Shown here: one piece after another, positions 33,776-41,386 of the stretch | How positions within the stretch are numbered: the stretch's first letter is position 1 | Layout of the letters: each line of letters starts with the position of its first letter | Assembly: GCA_963740525.1 (NCBI GenBank) | Contig: CAVUEG010000003.1 | Location: 1 to 64,000, forward strand | DNA from: CAVUEG01 sp963740525 | GTDB taxonomy: Bacteria; Actinomycetota; Actinomycetes; Propionibacteriales; Nocardioidaceae | Direction: 5' to 3' | DNA length: 64,000 nt | Position numbers and translations under genes: made by a program | Notes under the pieces: generated by a model | The model's database searches: none | What the model was told of the DNA's origin: nothing | What the model saw: the letters and a program-made list of their open reading frames with translations, nothing else

Positions 33776-34390
33776 TCAGTAGCGGTCGGGAAGCTTCTGC
33801 CCGATCCGCAACTGGGGCTTGGGCACGCGCAGGAAGCGCAGCTGCATCGCGCGCAGCAGCGTGTAGCCGGTCACGCCCTTGTGGGACTCGTCGGGGAAGC
33901 GCTGGCGCACGTCCTTGCGGATCCGCACGACGAGCATGGTGCTGTCGGTGGCGACCAGCAGGATCGTGGCCAGCCACAGCGAGTTGCCGACGGCGACCAG
34001 CTGCGAGGAGCCGGAGTAGATCATCACCATGATCAGGATCAGTGCCGGCATCAGGAACTCAGCCATGCAGACGCGGCTGTCCACGCGGTCGCGCAGGAAG
34101 TGACGCACGGGCCCCTTGTCGCGTGCCGGCAGGAAGCGCTCCTCGCCGATCTTCATGCCCTGACGCATCTTGGCCGTGGCCTCGGCCCGCTGGGCGCGCT
34201 GGAGCTTGGTCATCTCCTTGCGGCTCTGGGGGGTGCGGGCGCGGGCCTTCGCCGCTGCCTGAGCCTCCTTGCGGCTCGGGGTGGGCCTGCCCTTGCCGTC
34301 CGGCTTGTCGGCTGGGTTGGCGCCTGGGTTGGCGCCTGGGTTGGCGACTGGGCGAGCGGAGGTGGTTTCGGTCTTGCTACGTCGGAACAA
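33776..34390 (-). CDS. DUF3043 family membrane protein
   Basis: A 204-aa actinobacterial membrane protein of unknown function. A Lys/Arg-rich N-terminal half (about 1-95, with ANPGANPGANP repeats) precedes two hydrophobic segments (FLMPALILIMVMIYSG and SLWLATILLVATDSTMLVV) and a basic C-terminus ending PKPQLRIGQKLPDRY, characteristic of the family. I prefer TTG 34390 (MFRRSKTE) because relatives start with FRRSK-like sequence; a longer frame to 34429 is possible. It is divergent from pspA. Confidence 0.8.
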   Translation of the reverse strand: MFRRSKTETTSARPVANPGANPGANPADKPDGKGRPTPSRKEAQAAAKARARTPQSRKEMTKLQRAQRAEATAKMRQGMKIGEERFLPARDKGPVRHFLRDRVDSRVCMAEFLMPALILIMVMIYSGSSQLVAVGNSLWLATILLVATDSTMLVVRIRKDVRQRFPDESHKGVTGYTLLRAMQLRFLRVPKPQLRIGQKLPDRY

Positions 34391-34443
34391 CGCGAGCCCT
34401 TCGATGAGGGGAGGATGGGGAGACGCCACCCAGATTACCCGGG

Positions 34444-34469
34444 GGAACCTCCTCGTCCCCCCGCCCGTT
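34444..34469 (+). promoter_or_regulatory. Candidate ECF-sigma (SigE-like) promoter of pspA-htpX-pspAB
   Basis: GGAAC at 34444-34448 and CGTT at 34466-34469 are separated by 17 bases, matching the GGAAC-N(16-18)-CGTT pattern of stress ECF sigma factors. It lies 67 bases upstream of pspA, which is SigE-dependent in mycobacteria. Assignment to a particular sigma factor is inference. Confidence 0.5.
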
Positions 34470-34536
34470 CCCCCCGTAGGGTGAAGATGCCGGTCCGTCC
34501 GGTGATTCGTCCTGACGACAATGAAGGGGGCCCTCC

Positions 34537-35316
34537 ATGAGCCTCATGAAGCGACTGAGCCTGATCTTCCGCTCCAAGGCGAGCAGGGCGCTCGACCGAG
34601 CGGAGGATCCGCGCGAGACGTTGGACTACAGCTACCAGCGGCAGCTGGAGATGCTGACCAAGGTCCGCCGGGGCGTCGCGGACGTCGCGACCAGCCGCAA
34701 GCGTGTCGAGCTTCAGGTCGCCCAGCTCGAGCAGCAGTCGACGAAGCTGACCGACCAGGCGCAGAAGGCGCTGGGGATGGGCCGTGAGGACCTGGCTCGT
34801 GAGGCGCTCACGCGCAAGTCCGGCCTGCAGAACCAGATCACGGACCTACGCACCCAACAGGCGCAGCTCCAGGCCGAGGAGGAGAAGCTCACGCTCGCCT
34901 CCCAACGGCTCCAGGCGCAGGTCGAGGCCTTCCGCACGCGCAAGGAGACCATCAAGGCGACGTACACCGCCGCGGAGGCTCAGACCCGGATCAACGAGGC
35001 CTTCTCCGGCATCTCCGACGAGATGGGTGACGTGGGTCAGGCGATCCAGCGGGCCGAGGACAAGACCGCCCAGATGCAGGCGCGCGCCGGCGCGATCGAC
35101 GAGCTGCTGGCCTCGGGTGCACTCGACGACGCCAGCTCTCTGGGACGCGGTGACGACATCACCCGCGAGCTCGAGGCGATGAGCTCCCAGGCCGACGTGG
35201 AGGCCGAGCTCGCCGCGCTGAAGGGCTCCGCGGCCCCCGCGGCGATCGAGGGCGCCGAGGAGCCGCCCGCCGCCCTGGACGCCGCCACCGAGCAGGCGGA
35301 GCAGCAGGAGAGCTGA
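34537..35316 (+). CDS. pspA: PspA/IM30 family envelope-stress protein
   Basis: A 259-aa peripheral membrane coiled-coil protein that binds stressed membrane and forms ESCRT-III-like assemblies. The N-terminal amphipathic helix (MSLMKRLSLIFRSKASRAL) and ETLDYSYQRQLEML segment are typical; residues about 40-180 are heptad-rich coiled coil (QVAQLEQQSTKL, QAQLQAEEEKLTL). The C-terminus is Ala/Glu-rich. GAAGGGGG precedes ATG 34537. It heads a cluster with htpX (3 bases downstream) and pspAB, the usual actinobacterial membrane-quality set. Confidence 0.92.
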   Translation: MSLMKRLSLIFRSKASRALDRAEDPRETLDYSYQRQLEMLTKVRRGVADVATSRKRVELQVAQLEQQSTKLTDQAQKALGMGREDLAREALTRKSGLQNQITDLRTQQAQLQAEEEKLTLASQRLQAQVEAFRTRKETIKATYTAAEAQTRINEAFSGISDEMGDVGQAIQRAEDKTAQMQARAGAIDELLASGALDDASSLGRGDDITRELEAMSSQADVEAELAALKGSAAPAAIEGAEEPPAALDAATEQAEQQES

Positions 35317-35319
35317 CCC

Positions 35320-36264
35320 ATGGCGACGCGGTTCATCAAGGACTCCGGGCTGACGCTGCGGATGACTGCGGTGATGTTCCTGCTCGGCGGTCTCTTCGTC
35401 GCGCTCGTGGTGACGCTGATGTACGTGTTCCCGGGCTGGGCCTACCTGATCGGGCTGGCCGGCATCGGTCTCGCGCTGTTCCAGTGGTGGAACTCCGACA
35501 AGGTCGCCATGCGCGCCATGCGGGCACGCGAGGTGACCCCGGAGCAGGCGCCCGAGCTGCACGGGATGATCGACCGGCTCTGCGCCCTCGCGGACATGCC
35601 CAAGCCGCGGGTCGCGGTGTCCGACACCGAGCTGCCTAACGCCTTCGCCACCGGACGTTCGCCGCAGAGGTCCGTCGTGTGTGTGACGACCGGCATCCTT
35701 CACAGGCTGGATGCGGAGGAGCTCGAAGGCGTGCTCGCCCACGAGCTCTCGCACGTGGCGCACCGGGACGTGCTGGTGATGACACTGGCCTCCTCGGCCG
35801 GGATCATGGCCGGGATGCTGACCCGCGGAGCGCAGTTCGGGGGACTCGGCCTGCTGGGCCGGGGCCGCCGCGGCGGCAACGCCGGGGGGATGCCTGCCTT
35901 CGTGATCGCCCTCGTGGCGAGCCTGGTCGTCTACGCGATCAGCTTCGTGCTGATCCGGCTGCTGTCGCGCTACCGCGAGCTGTGCGCCGACCGGTCGGGT
36001 GCCTTCCTGACCGGTAAGCCGTCGGCCCTCGCGTCGGCGCTGACCAAGATCACCGGTGAGATCGCCGCCATCCCGCAACGCGACCTCCGCTCGAGCCAGG
36101 CGATGAACGCGTTCTTCATCGCCCCGGCGATCAGCGGCGCGACCTGGAAGACCCTCTCCTCGACCCACCCCTCACTCGAGCAGCGGCTCGAGCAGCTGGC
36201 GCGGATCGCCCAGGAGCTGGGCCGGCCGATGGACGGCGGCTTCCCGCAGCAGCCCACCCTGTGA
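35320..36264 (+). CDS. htpX: HtpX-type membrane zinc metalloprotease (M48)
   Basis: A 314-aa integral membrane protease that degrades misfolded membrane proteins. Two N-terminal transmembrane segments (MTAVMFLLGGLFVALVV, WAYLIGLAGIGLALF) are followed by the zinc motif LAHELSHVAHRD (HExxH at about 141-145), a second hydrophobic pair, and the third ligand in YRELCADRSGAFL. ATG 35320 lies 3 bases after pspA with AGGAG inside the pspA end, so it is co-translated. The association with PspA indicates response to envelope stress. Confidence 0.93.
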   Translation: MATRFIKDSGLTLRMTAVMFLLGGLFVALVVTLMYVFPGWAYLIGLAGIGLALFQWWNSDKVAMRAMRAREVTPEQAPELHGMIDRLCALADMPKPRVAVSDTELPNAFATGRSPQRSVVCVTTGILHRLDAEELEGVLAHELSHVAHRDVLVMTLASSAGIMAGMLTRGAQFGGLGLLGRGRRGGNAGGMPAFVIALVASLVVYAISFVLIRLLSRYRELCADRSGAFLTGKPSALASALTKITGEIAAIPQRDLRSSQAMNAFFIAPAISGATWKTLSSTHPSLEQRLEQLARIAQELGRPMDGGFPQQPTL

Positions 36265-36298
36265 GCCGTCCGACCCGGCCGGGAGCGGTGAGGACGCC

Positions 36299-36868
36299 GT
36301 GAAGATCTGGGAGTCCCTTCTGGGTCGGGGGCGTCCGACGGCACCACGGCTCGACGCGCTGTTCGCGCTGCCGACCGCCGCGATCACGCTCCAGACCGCC
36401 GCGTCGTTCCTGCCCGCAGGCATCGGCTCGGTCTGCTACCGCGCCTCCGAGGGCGCCGCCTTCGCCGCGACGCAGACCGACATCGTCGACCTGCTGGACG
36501 CCGACGAGGGTCCCGACGTCGAGCGCCAGACGGACGGGTTCGGCTTCACCTGGCTCGTCGTACGCCACGACCCCGGCGATCTCGGCGGCATGGTCACCGA
36601 CCTGCACGCGGTGAACACCACCCTCGAGGCCCAGGGCTTCGGCCCCGGCCTGCTCTGCTCGCTGACCGTCTTCGCCGACGCCGCCGGGCGTCGGATGGGC
36701 CTGGTGTACCTCTACAAGCAGGGCACCTTCTACCCCTTCGCCCCCACAGGTGAGCAGAAGCGCGACAACGTCCTCGAGCTTCAGGTCCGCGACCTGCTGC
36801 GCAACGACCTCCCCATGGAGCCCCGACTCGACCGTTGGATGGCCCTCTGGGGTGCCCCCGGCCTCTGA
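36299..36868 (+). CDS. pspAB: PspA-associated protein PspAB
   Basis: A 189-aa cytoplasmic protein of the PspAB family, encoded with PspA and HtpX in actinobacteria; biochemical function unknown. Seen: MKIWESLLGRGRPTAPRLDALFALP at the N-terminus (family-typical), TDGFGFTWLVVRHD and RRMGLVYLYKQGTFYPFAP. GTG 36299 has GAGGA about 6 bases upstream. It is the third gene of the operon and is convergent with nadA, with a palindromic mini-array in the gap. Confidence 0.85.
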   Translation: MKIWESLLGRGRPTAPRLDALFALPTAAITLQTAASFLPAGIGSVCYRASEGAAFAATQTDIVDLLDADEGPDVERQTDGFGFTWLVVRHDPGDLGGMVTDLHAVNTTLEAQGFGPGLLCSLTVFADAAGRRMGLVYLYKQGTFYPFAPTGEQKRDNVLELQVRDLLRNDLPMEPRLDRWMALWGAPGL

Positions 36869-36883
36869 CCCAGGCTGCCGCCT

Positions 36884-36944
36884 GGACCCTGCGGTTTGGT
36901 CCCCAACCGCATGTTTTGGGGCCGAGGACCTGCGGTTTGTGACC
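36884..36944. repeat. Three GCGGTT units in alternating orientation between convergent genes
   Basis: TGCGGTT (about 36889-36895), inverted AACCGCA (36905-36911) and TGCGGTT (36931-36937) are spaced within 50 bases, and CCCCAA/TTGGGG arms overlap them. Alternative hairpins can form, the best having 7-bp stems. It lies in the 134-base gap between the pspAB and nadA stop codons, where a two-way terminator is expected. Confidence 0.6.
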
Positions 36945-37002
36945 AATCGGTGCACCTGCAGGGGGTACGACGAGGGCAGCGCACGGTGTTCCGTGCCTCG
37001 CC

Positions 37003-38175
37003 TCAGTCGCGGTGCGAGCGACCCGGAAGGTCCAGCATCCTCTGAAGGGCCACCTCGGCCCAGTGGGTGGTGTCGGGGTCGACCTGGATCACGTTGACCG
37101 GCGTACCGGCGACCAGGTTCTCCAGGGCCCACACGAAGTGCGGCAGGTCGATCCGGTTCATCGTGGAGCAGTAGCAGACGGTCTTGTCGAGGAACGCGAT
37201 GTGCTTGTCCGGGTGGGCGGCCGCAAGCCGCTTGACCAGGTTCAGCTCGGTGCCGATCGCCCACGACGACCCTGAAGGGGCCGCCTCGATCGTCTTGATG
37301 ATGAACTCCGTGGAGCCCACCAGATCCGCCTTGGTGACGACCTCGTGGGTGCATTCGGGATGCACCAGGATCTGGATGCCGGGGATCGTGTCCCGCAACT
37401 GGTCGACAACCTCAGGCGTGAACCGGCCGTGCACGGAGCAGTGGCCCTTCCACAGGATCACCCGCGCCGCGGAAAGCTCCTCGGGAGTCAGACCACCGCC
37501 CGGGCGGTGCGGGTCGAAGACCACGCAGTCCTCGAGTGACAGTCCGAGCTCGAGTACGGCGGTGTTGCGCCCCAGGTGCTGGTCGGGGAGGAACAGCACT
37601 TTCGCGTCGGACCGCTGCGCGAACGCCCACTCGAGTGCGACCTGGGCGTTCGACGACGTGCAGACCGCGCCACCGTGGCGCCCGCAGAATGCCTTGATGT
37701 CGGCCGAGGAGTTCATGTAGGTGACGGGAACGACCGAGTCGGCGACTCCGGCGTCGACCAGTGCATCCCAGGCGTCCTCGACCTGAGCGAGCCGAGCCAT
37801 GTCGGACATGGAGCAGCCGGCCGCGAGGTCGGGCAGGATCACCTTCTGCTCGGGTGAGGTGAGGATGTCGGCGGACTCGGCCATGAAGTGCACACCGCAG
37901 AAGACGATGTACTCCGCCTCCGGACGCGCCGCTGCCTCGCGGGCCAACTTGAAGGAGTCGCCGGTCACGTCGGCGAACTCGATGACCTCGTCGCGCTGGT
38001 AGTGGTGACCCAGGACGAACAGGCGGCTTCCGAGTGCGTCCTTGGCGGCGCGGGCCCGGGCCACGAGGCCGGGGTCGGACGCAGCGGGCAGATCGCCTGG
38101 ACAGTCGACGCCGCGTTCGGAGTCCAGATCGCGGCCCCGGCCGAGGGGGAGGAGAGGAAGGTCAACCGTGCTCAC
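37003..38175 (-). CDS. nadA: Quinolinate synthase (4Fe-4S)
   Basis: Condenses iminoaspartate with dihydroxyacetone phosphate in de novo NAD synthesis. The 390-aa length and motifs fit: LGHHYQRDEV (about 55-64), CGVHFMAESADIL, the Cys boxes FCGVHF, VCTSSNAQ and VHPECTHEV that bind the 4Fe-4S cluster, and YCSTMNRIDLPH. The start is GTG 38175, preceded by GGGAGGA about 9 bases upstream. nadB and nadC, its usual operon partners, are not next to it. The repeat array at 38235 lies upstream. Confidence 0.95.
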   Translation of the reverse strand: MSTVDLPLLPLGRGRDLDSERGVDCPGDLPAASDPGLVARARAAKDALGSRLFVLGHHYQRDEVIEFADVTGDSFKLAREAAARPEAEYIVFCGVHFMAESADILTSPEQKVILPDLAAGCSMSDMARLAQVEDAWDALVDAGVADSVVPVTYMNSSADIKAFCGRHGGAVCTSSNAQVALEWAFAQRSDAKVLFLPDQHLGRNTAVLELGLSLEDCVVFDPHRPGGGLTPEELSAARVILWKGHCSVHGRFTPEVVDQLRDTIPGIQILVHPECTHEVVTKADLVGSTEFIIKTIEAAPSGSSWAIGTELNLVKRLAAAHPDKHIAFLDKTVCYCSTMNRIDLPHFVWALENLVAGTPVNVIQVDPDTTHWAEVALQRMLDLPGRSHRD

Positions 38176-38234
38176 CGGCCCATCCTCCCATCAGGTGCGC
38201 CCAGCCCTGTGTCGGGAGCCCCGGCCGCAGGAGC

Positions 38235-38400
38235 GGCGCAATTGCGCGGATAGAGCGGATGGTGCAGCGCCGGCGCTGTCGTAACGGCGCAATTGCGCGG
38301 ATAGAGCGGGTAGTGCAGCCCCGGCGCTGTCGTAACAGCGCAATTGCGCGGATAGAGCGGGTAGAGCAGCCCCAGCGCTGTCGTAACAGCGCAATTGACC
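38235..38400. repeat. 51-bp tandem repeat, three full copies plus a partial fourth
   Basis: Copies begin at 38235, 38286, 38337 and 38388. Each carries the 12-base perfect palindrome GCGCAATTGCGC and a second near-palindrome around GCGCCGGCGC/CCCCGGCGC, so every copy can fold on both strands. Copies differ at a few positions. The array fills the gap between the GNAT gene 3' end and nadA. A frame through it encodes 17-residue repeats on each strand, but that follows from the 51-base period. Confidence 0.92.
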
Positions 38401-38419
38401 GGTTACAGCGGTCCCAGGG

Positions 38420-39316
38420 CTAGAGCAGCGCCCCGTTGTGCAGGTACGGCGTGGGCGGCCGCATGCCTCGCAGCCCGAGGTAGCCGCTGGTGTGGACGTC
38501 GAGCTTCGCCTCGATCCCGACGTCGACCGCCCACGAGTTGGCCGCTGTGACGTGGAAGACCATGACGTCCTGGTCGGGGCTGGAGGCTGCCAATCCCTCC
38601 CAGAGAAGGTCGGTCGCGACCCTGCGGCTCGTCGCCGCAAGCAGATGCGACGTGCCGACGGCATCCACGTAGTGGTAGCCGGACCCGTGCGGTCCGTCGG
38701 CGACGATCAGACGACAGGTGCGCTGCAGCACCGCGTGGTCACTGGGCGCGTGCGCCGCGCCGCGGGTCTGGCGGTCGACCGAGCTCATCAGGTCGAGATC
38801 GGCGGCGGACCCGTCACGGACAGCCTCGACGACCGGCAGCACCTCGCGCGGGACGCGGCCGCTGAGGAACATCTGGGGATGCATCACGAACCCGCACGCG
38901 TGGTAGCGACGGAACGCCTTCGGGTCTGCGGAGGCCGCGAGCATCCCGCGCAGGCAGCCACGGCGGCGTCCGTGTGAGAGTGCCGCCTCGAGCAGCTGGC
39001 GGCCGAGCCCCTGACCCTGCGCCTGCGGGCGGACGGCGTACGTCGCCAGGCACCAGGTCTTGTCGCGCACGAAGCTGGTCGCGAACCCGAGCATGCCCGA
39101 GTCGTCCTCCGCCACCCAGCAGCCCTCCCCGTCGTTCGCGAGGAACGCCGTGGTCCTCGCGACCCAGCCTTCGCGTCGGTCGGGGCCTCGCATGGACGGC
39201 TCCGGCCAGTCGCGCTGGAACGTGCGCAGGTCCAGGTCGTAGAAGCTCTCTGCGCTGAGCCGCTCGGCTGCAGCGATGTCGTTCTCGACCATGGGACGGA
39301 TCAGCGGGGCGGGCAC
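38420..39316 (-). CDS. GNAT family N-acetyltransferase
   Basis: A 298-aa protein with an N-terminal GNAT domain: LIRPMVENDIAAAERLSAES (about 5-24), the strand GCWVAEDDSGMLGFATSFV, and the acetyl-CoA loop VRPQAQGQGLGRQLLEAAL (about 115-133), then YHACGFVMHPQMF. The C-terminal 130 residues contain a second, GNAT-like half (ADGPHGSGYHYVDAVGTSHLL, YLGLRGMRPPTPYLHNGALL), as in two-domain members. GTG 39316 is preferred since TATCGT ends 6 bases upstream; ATG 39292 is possible. The substrate is unknown. It is divergent from glycerate kinase. Confidence 0.85.
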   Translation of the reverse strand: MPAPLIRPMVENDIAAAERLSAESFYDLDLRTFQRDWPEPSMRGPDRREGWVARTTAFLANDGEGCWVAEDDSGMLGFATSFVRDKTWCLATYAVRPQAQGQGLGRQLLEAALSHGRRRGCLRGMLAASADPKAFRRYHACGFVMHPQMFLSGRVPREVLPVVEAVRDGSAADLDLMSSVDRQTRGAAHAPSDHAVLQRTCRLIVADGPHGSGYHYVDAVGTSHLLAATSRRVATDLLWEGLAASSPDQDVMVFHVTAANSWAVDVGIEAKLDVHTSGYLGLRGMRPPTPYLHNGALL

Positions 39317-39322
39317 CGCTCG

Positions 39323-39328
39323 ACGATA
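39323..39328 (-). promoter_or_regulatory. -10 element TATCGT, leaderless promoter of the GNAT gene
   Basis: TATCGT on the minus strand ends 6 bases before GTG 39316. Confidence 0.45.
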
Positions 39329-39353
39329 GCGAGCGGCACGGCAGGATGGCCGC

Positions 39354-40445
39354 ATGCGCGTCGTGATCGCCCCCGACAAGTTCGCGGGGACCCTCACCGC
39401 GGTCGAGGCCGCGCAGGCCATCGCCCGCGGGTGGGCGGAGCACGCCCCCGAGGACGTCCTCGACCTGGTGCCCATGGCCGACGGCGGTCCTGGCTTCGTC
39501 GACGTGCTGCACGCATCGCTCGGGGGTGAGCTGCTGGGCGTCACCGTGACCGGCCCGTACGGCGACGCCGTGCCCGCAGCCGTACTCCTCGTCGGGGGCA
39601 CGGCGTACGTCGAGTCGTCGCAGGCCGTGGGTCTACACCTGACCCCGGTCGACGAGCGCCGACCCGAGCACGCCAGCAGCGTGGGAGTCGGCGAGCTGGT
39701 CGTCCACGCCGTGGCCGCCGGCGCCTCGACCGTGGTCGTGGGGCTAGGCGGGACGGCCACCAACGACGGGGGAGCGGGGCTGCTGGCCGCCCTCGGCGCC
39801 ACGCCCAGGGAGCCCCTGGCCGGCGGACCCGCGGCCTTGGCGGACCTCGGCGAGGTCGACCTGGCGCCCGCGGTCGAGCGGCTCGCAGGGGTAACGCTGC
39901 TGGCCGCGAGCGACGTCGACAACCCGCTGCTCGGCCTCACCGGGGCGACGAGCGTCTACGGCGCGCAGAAGGGTCTGCCCGGTGAGCGGCTGATGGCGGT
40001 CGACTCTCTCCTGGAACGACTGGCCGTGGCAACCGACCGCAAGCTCGCACTCTCGAAGGGCGCCGGAGCCGCCGGCGGGCTCGGTTTCGCGCTGCTCCTC
40101 CTCGGCGCGAGCAGGCAACCGGGCGTGGACCTGGTCGCCGACGCCGTGGGCCTGGCCGCCCGGGTCGCCTCGGCGGACCTCGTCATCACCGGCGAGGGAG
40201 CCTTCGACTTCTCCTCACGCTCGGGCAAGGTCCCGTACGGCGTCGCAAGGCTGGCAGCCGAGGGTCTGGTGCCGTGCATCGCGCTCGCCGGTCAGGTGCT
40301 GGTCGGCTCCCGTGAGATGCGGGCCCTCGGGGTCGAGTCGGCGTACGCCGTGGTGGACCTGGTGGGGGAGGCGGCGGCGTTCGCCGATCCCGCAGGGACG
40401 CTGGCGCAGCTGGCGTCCCGCACGGCCCGCAGCTGGTCCTTCTGA
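39354..40445 (+). CDS. Glycerate kinase
   Basis: A 363-aa member of the GarK/GlxK family that phosphorylates glycerate (to 2-phosphoglycerate in characterised relatives). Seen: the N-terminal VVIAPDKFAGTLTAVEAAQA (about 3-22), VPMADGGPGFVDVL, GLGGTATNDGGAGLLAALGA (about 128-147), SKGAGAAGGLGFALLLL and VITGEGAFDFSSRSGKVPYG, all family hallmarks. An in-frame ATG at 39345 is an alternative start. The position next to the ErpA-type gene matches Rv2205c in M. tuberculosis. No glyoxylate genes are adjacent. Confidence 0.93.
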   Translation: MRVVIAPDKFAGTLTAVEAAQAIARGWAEHAPEDVLDLVPMADGGPGFVDVLHASLGGELLGVTVTGPYGDAVPAAVLLVGGTAYVESSQAVGLHLTPVDERRPEHASSVGVGELVVHAVAAGASTVVVGLGGTATNDGGAGLLAALGATPREPLAGGPAALADLGEVDLAPAVERLAGVTLLAASDVDNPLLGLTGATSVYGAQKGLPGERLMAVDSLLERLAVATDRKLALSKGAGAAGGLGFALLLLGASRQPGVDLVADAVGLAARVASADLVITGEGAFDFSSRSGKVPYGVARLAAEGLVPCIALAGQVLVGSREMRALGVESAYAVVDLVGEAAAFADPAGTLAQLASRTARSWSF

Positions 40446-40529
40446 GGGGACTCGGGGAATATCCGACGATGTGCGACCATTGAAGCGAGCACAGGCAGTA
40501 CCGACCTCGCACACTTGGGAGCCGAGACG

Positions 40530-40892
40530 ATGACCGAGCAGGTCCAGACCACCGAAGAGCACCGCACCGACGGCATCAACCTCAGCGACGAAGCCGCCTC
40601 GAAGGTGAAGAGCCTCCTCGAGCAGGAGGGTCGCGACGACCTGGCACTGCGCATCGCCGTCCAGCCCGGCGGCTGCTCCGGCCTTCGCTACCAGCTGTTC
40701 TTCGACGAGCGCAGCCTCGACGGCGACCTCGTCACCGACTTCAACGGCGTCAGCGTCGTCGTCGACCGGATGAGCGTCCCCTACCTCAACGGCGCGACGA
40801 TCGACTTCGTGGACACGATCGAGAAGCAGGGCTTCACGATCGACAACCCGAACGCCGGCGGGTCCTGCGCCTGCGGCGACTCGTTCCACTGA
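40530..40892 (+). CDS. erpA: A-type iron-sulfur carrier/insertion protein (HesB/ErpA family)
   Basis: Delivers Fe-S clusters to apoproteins. A 120-aa protein with the three conserved Cys of the family: GGCSGLRYQLFFDE (about 48-61) and the C-terminal GGSCACGDSF. ATG 40530 follows GGGAGCCGAG; an in-frame GTG at 40515 is less likely. It is the homologue in position of Rv2204c. Fe-S clients nearby include lipoyl synthase, quinolinate synthase and the Rieske protein. A strong hairpin terminator follows. Confidence 0.93.
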   Translation: MTEQVQTTEEHRTDGINLSDEAASKVKSLLEQEGRDDLALRIAVQPGGCSGLRYQLFFDERSLDGDLVTDFNGVSVVVDRMSVPYLNGATIDFVDTIEKQGFTIDNPNAGGSCACGDSFH

Positions 40893-40935
40893 GCAAGCGG
40901 GGTCACTGGCCCCCACACGCGCACCCATGCGCAAG

Positions 40936-40971
40936 CGAGAGCCCGCATCCCCGAGGGGATGCGGGCTCTCG
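40936..40971. terminator. Strong bidirectional hairpin terminator
   Basis: Perfect 16-bp inverted repeat (CGAGAGCCCGCATCCC and its complement) with a CGAG loop, between the convergent erpA-type gene and the small 83-aa gene. No U-tract, as is common in high-GC actinobacteria. Confidence 0.85.
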
Positions 40972-40994
40972 TGCTGCAGACGCGCGGTGGGGGC

Positions 40995-41246
40995 TCAGTC
41001 GAGGTGCAGGTGCATCGCTGAGGCTAGGCGGGCGGCGGCCTCGCTGACCTTGATCTCGGACTTGCGCACCTCACGGGGGTAGTCCTCGAAGTAGATGCTC
41101 GGTGCAGGCTTCAGTGCCGCGGCCTCGGTGCGCTCGGCGCGGCTGCGTCGCTCGGGCAGTCGCATCGACGATCCGACCGCCTCGCAGTCGGTGTACATCT
41201 CATGGGCGCTGGAGGCGTCGTCGTAGGCCAGTCGCTGGTAGCTCAT
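40995..41246 (-). CDS. Small hypothetical protein
   Basis: An 83-aa protein of no known family to me. It starts MSYQRLAYDDASSAHEMYTD, has a basic middle (ERRSRAERTE) and an amphipathic C-terminal helix (KVSEAAARLASAMHLHLD). No membrane segment or metal site. It is divergent from adenosine kinase, and the shared gap carries two palindromes. The position between an ErpA-type gene and adoK matches the small-gene slot of other actinobacteria. A TAGCCT lies 14 bases before its ATG. Confidence 0.7.
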   Translation of the reverse strand: MSYQRLAYDDASSAHEMYTDCEAVGSSMRLPERRSRAERTEAAALKPAPSIYFEDYPREVRKSEIKVSEAAARLASAMHLHLD

Positions 41247-41271
41247 GCTTTTGACGGTAGAGGCTACTGAC

Positions 41272-41298
41272 GGGTACCCCGAAACGTACCGGCCGGTA
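41272..41298. promoter_or_regulatory. Twin palindromes GGGTACCC and TACCGGCCGGTA, possible operator
   Basis: Perfect palindromes at 41272-41279 and 41287-41298 sit in the gap between the divergent 83-aa gene and adenosine kinase. A TAGGGT at 41297-41302 could be a rightward -10. Operator function is a guess. Confidence 0.3.
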
Positions 41299-41386
41299 GG
41301 GTGCCCGCGTCGCGTTAAATCTCCCTATCGCTCCCCCTACGCGCGACAACCCGCCGACCCGCCCGTCCCGGAAGCCTCGAGGCCCC

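Noticed and set aside
38235..38400. CRISPR array
   Set aside because: Repeats are contiguous with no unique spacers, and no cas genes are present.
38034..38423. Open frame encoding 17-residue repeats through the 51-bp array
   Set aside because: The 51-base period keeps any frame open; it starts antisense inside nadA and the DNA is palindromic, so coding is unlikely.
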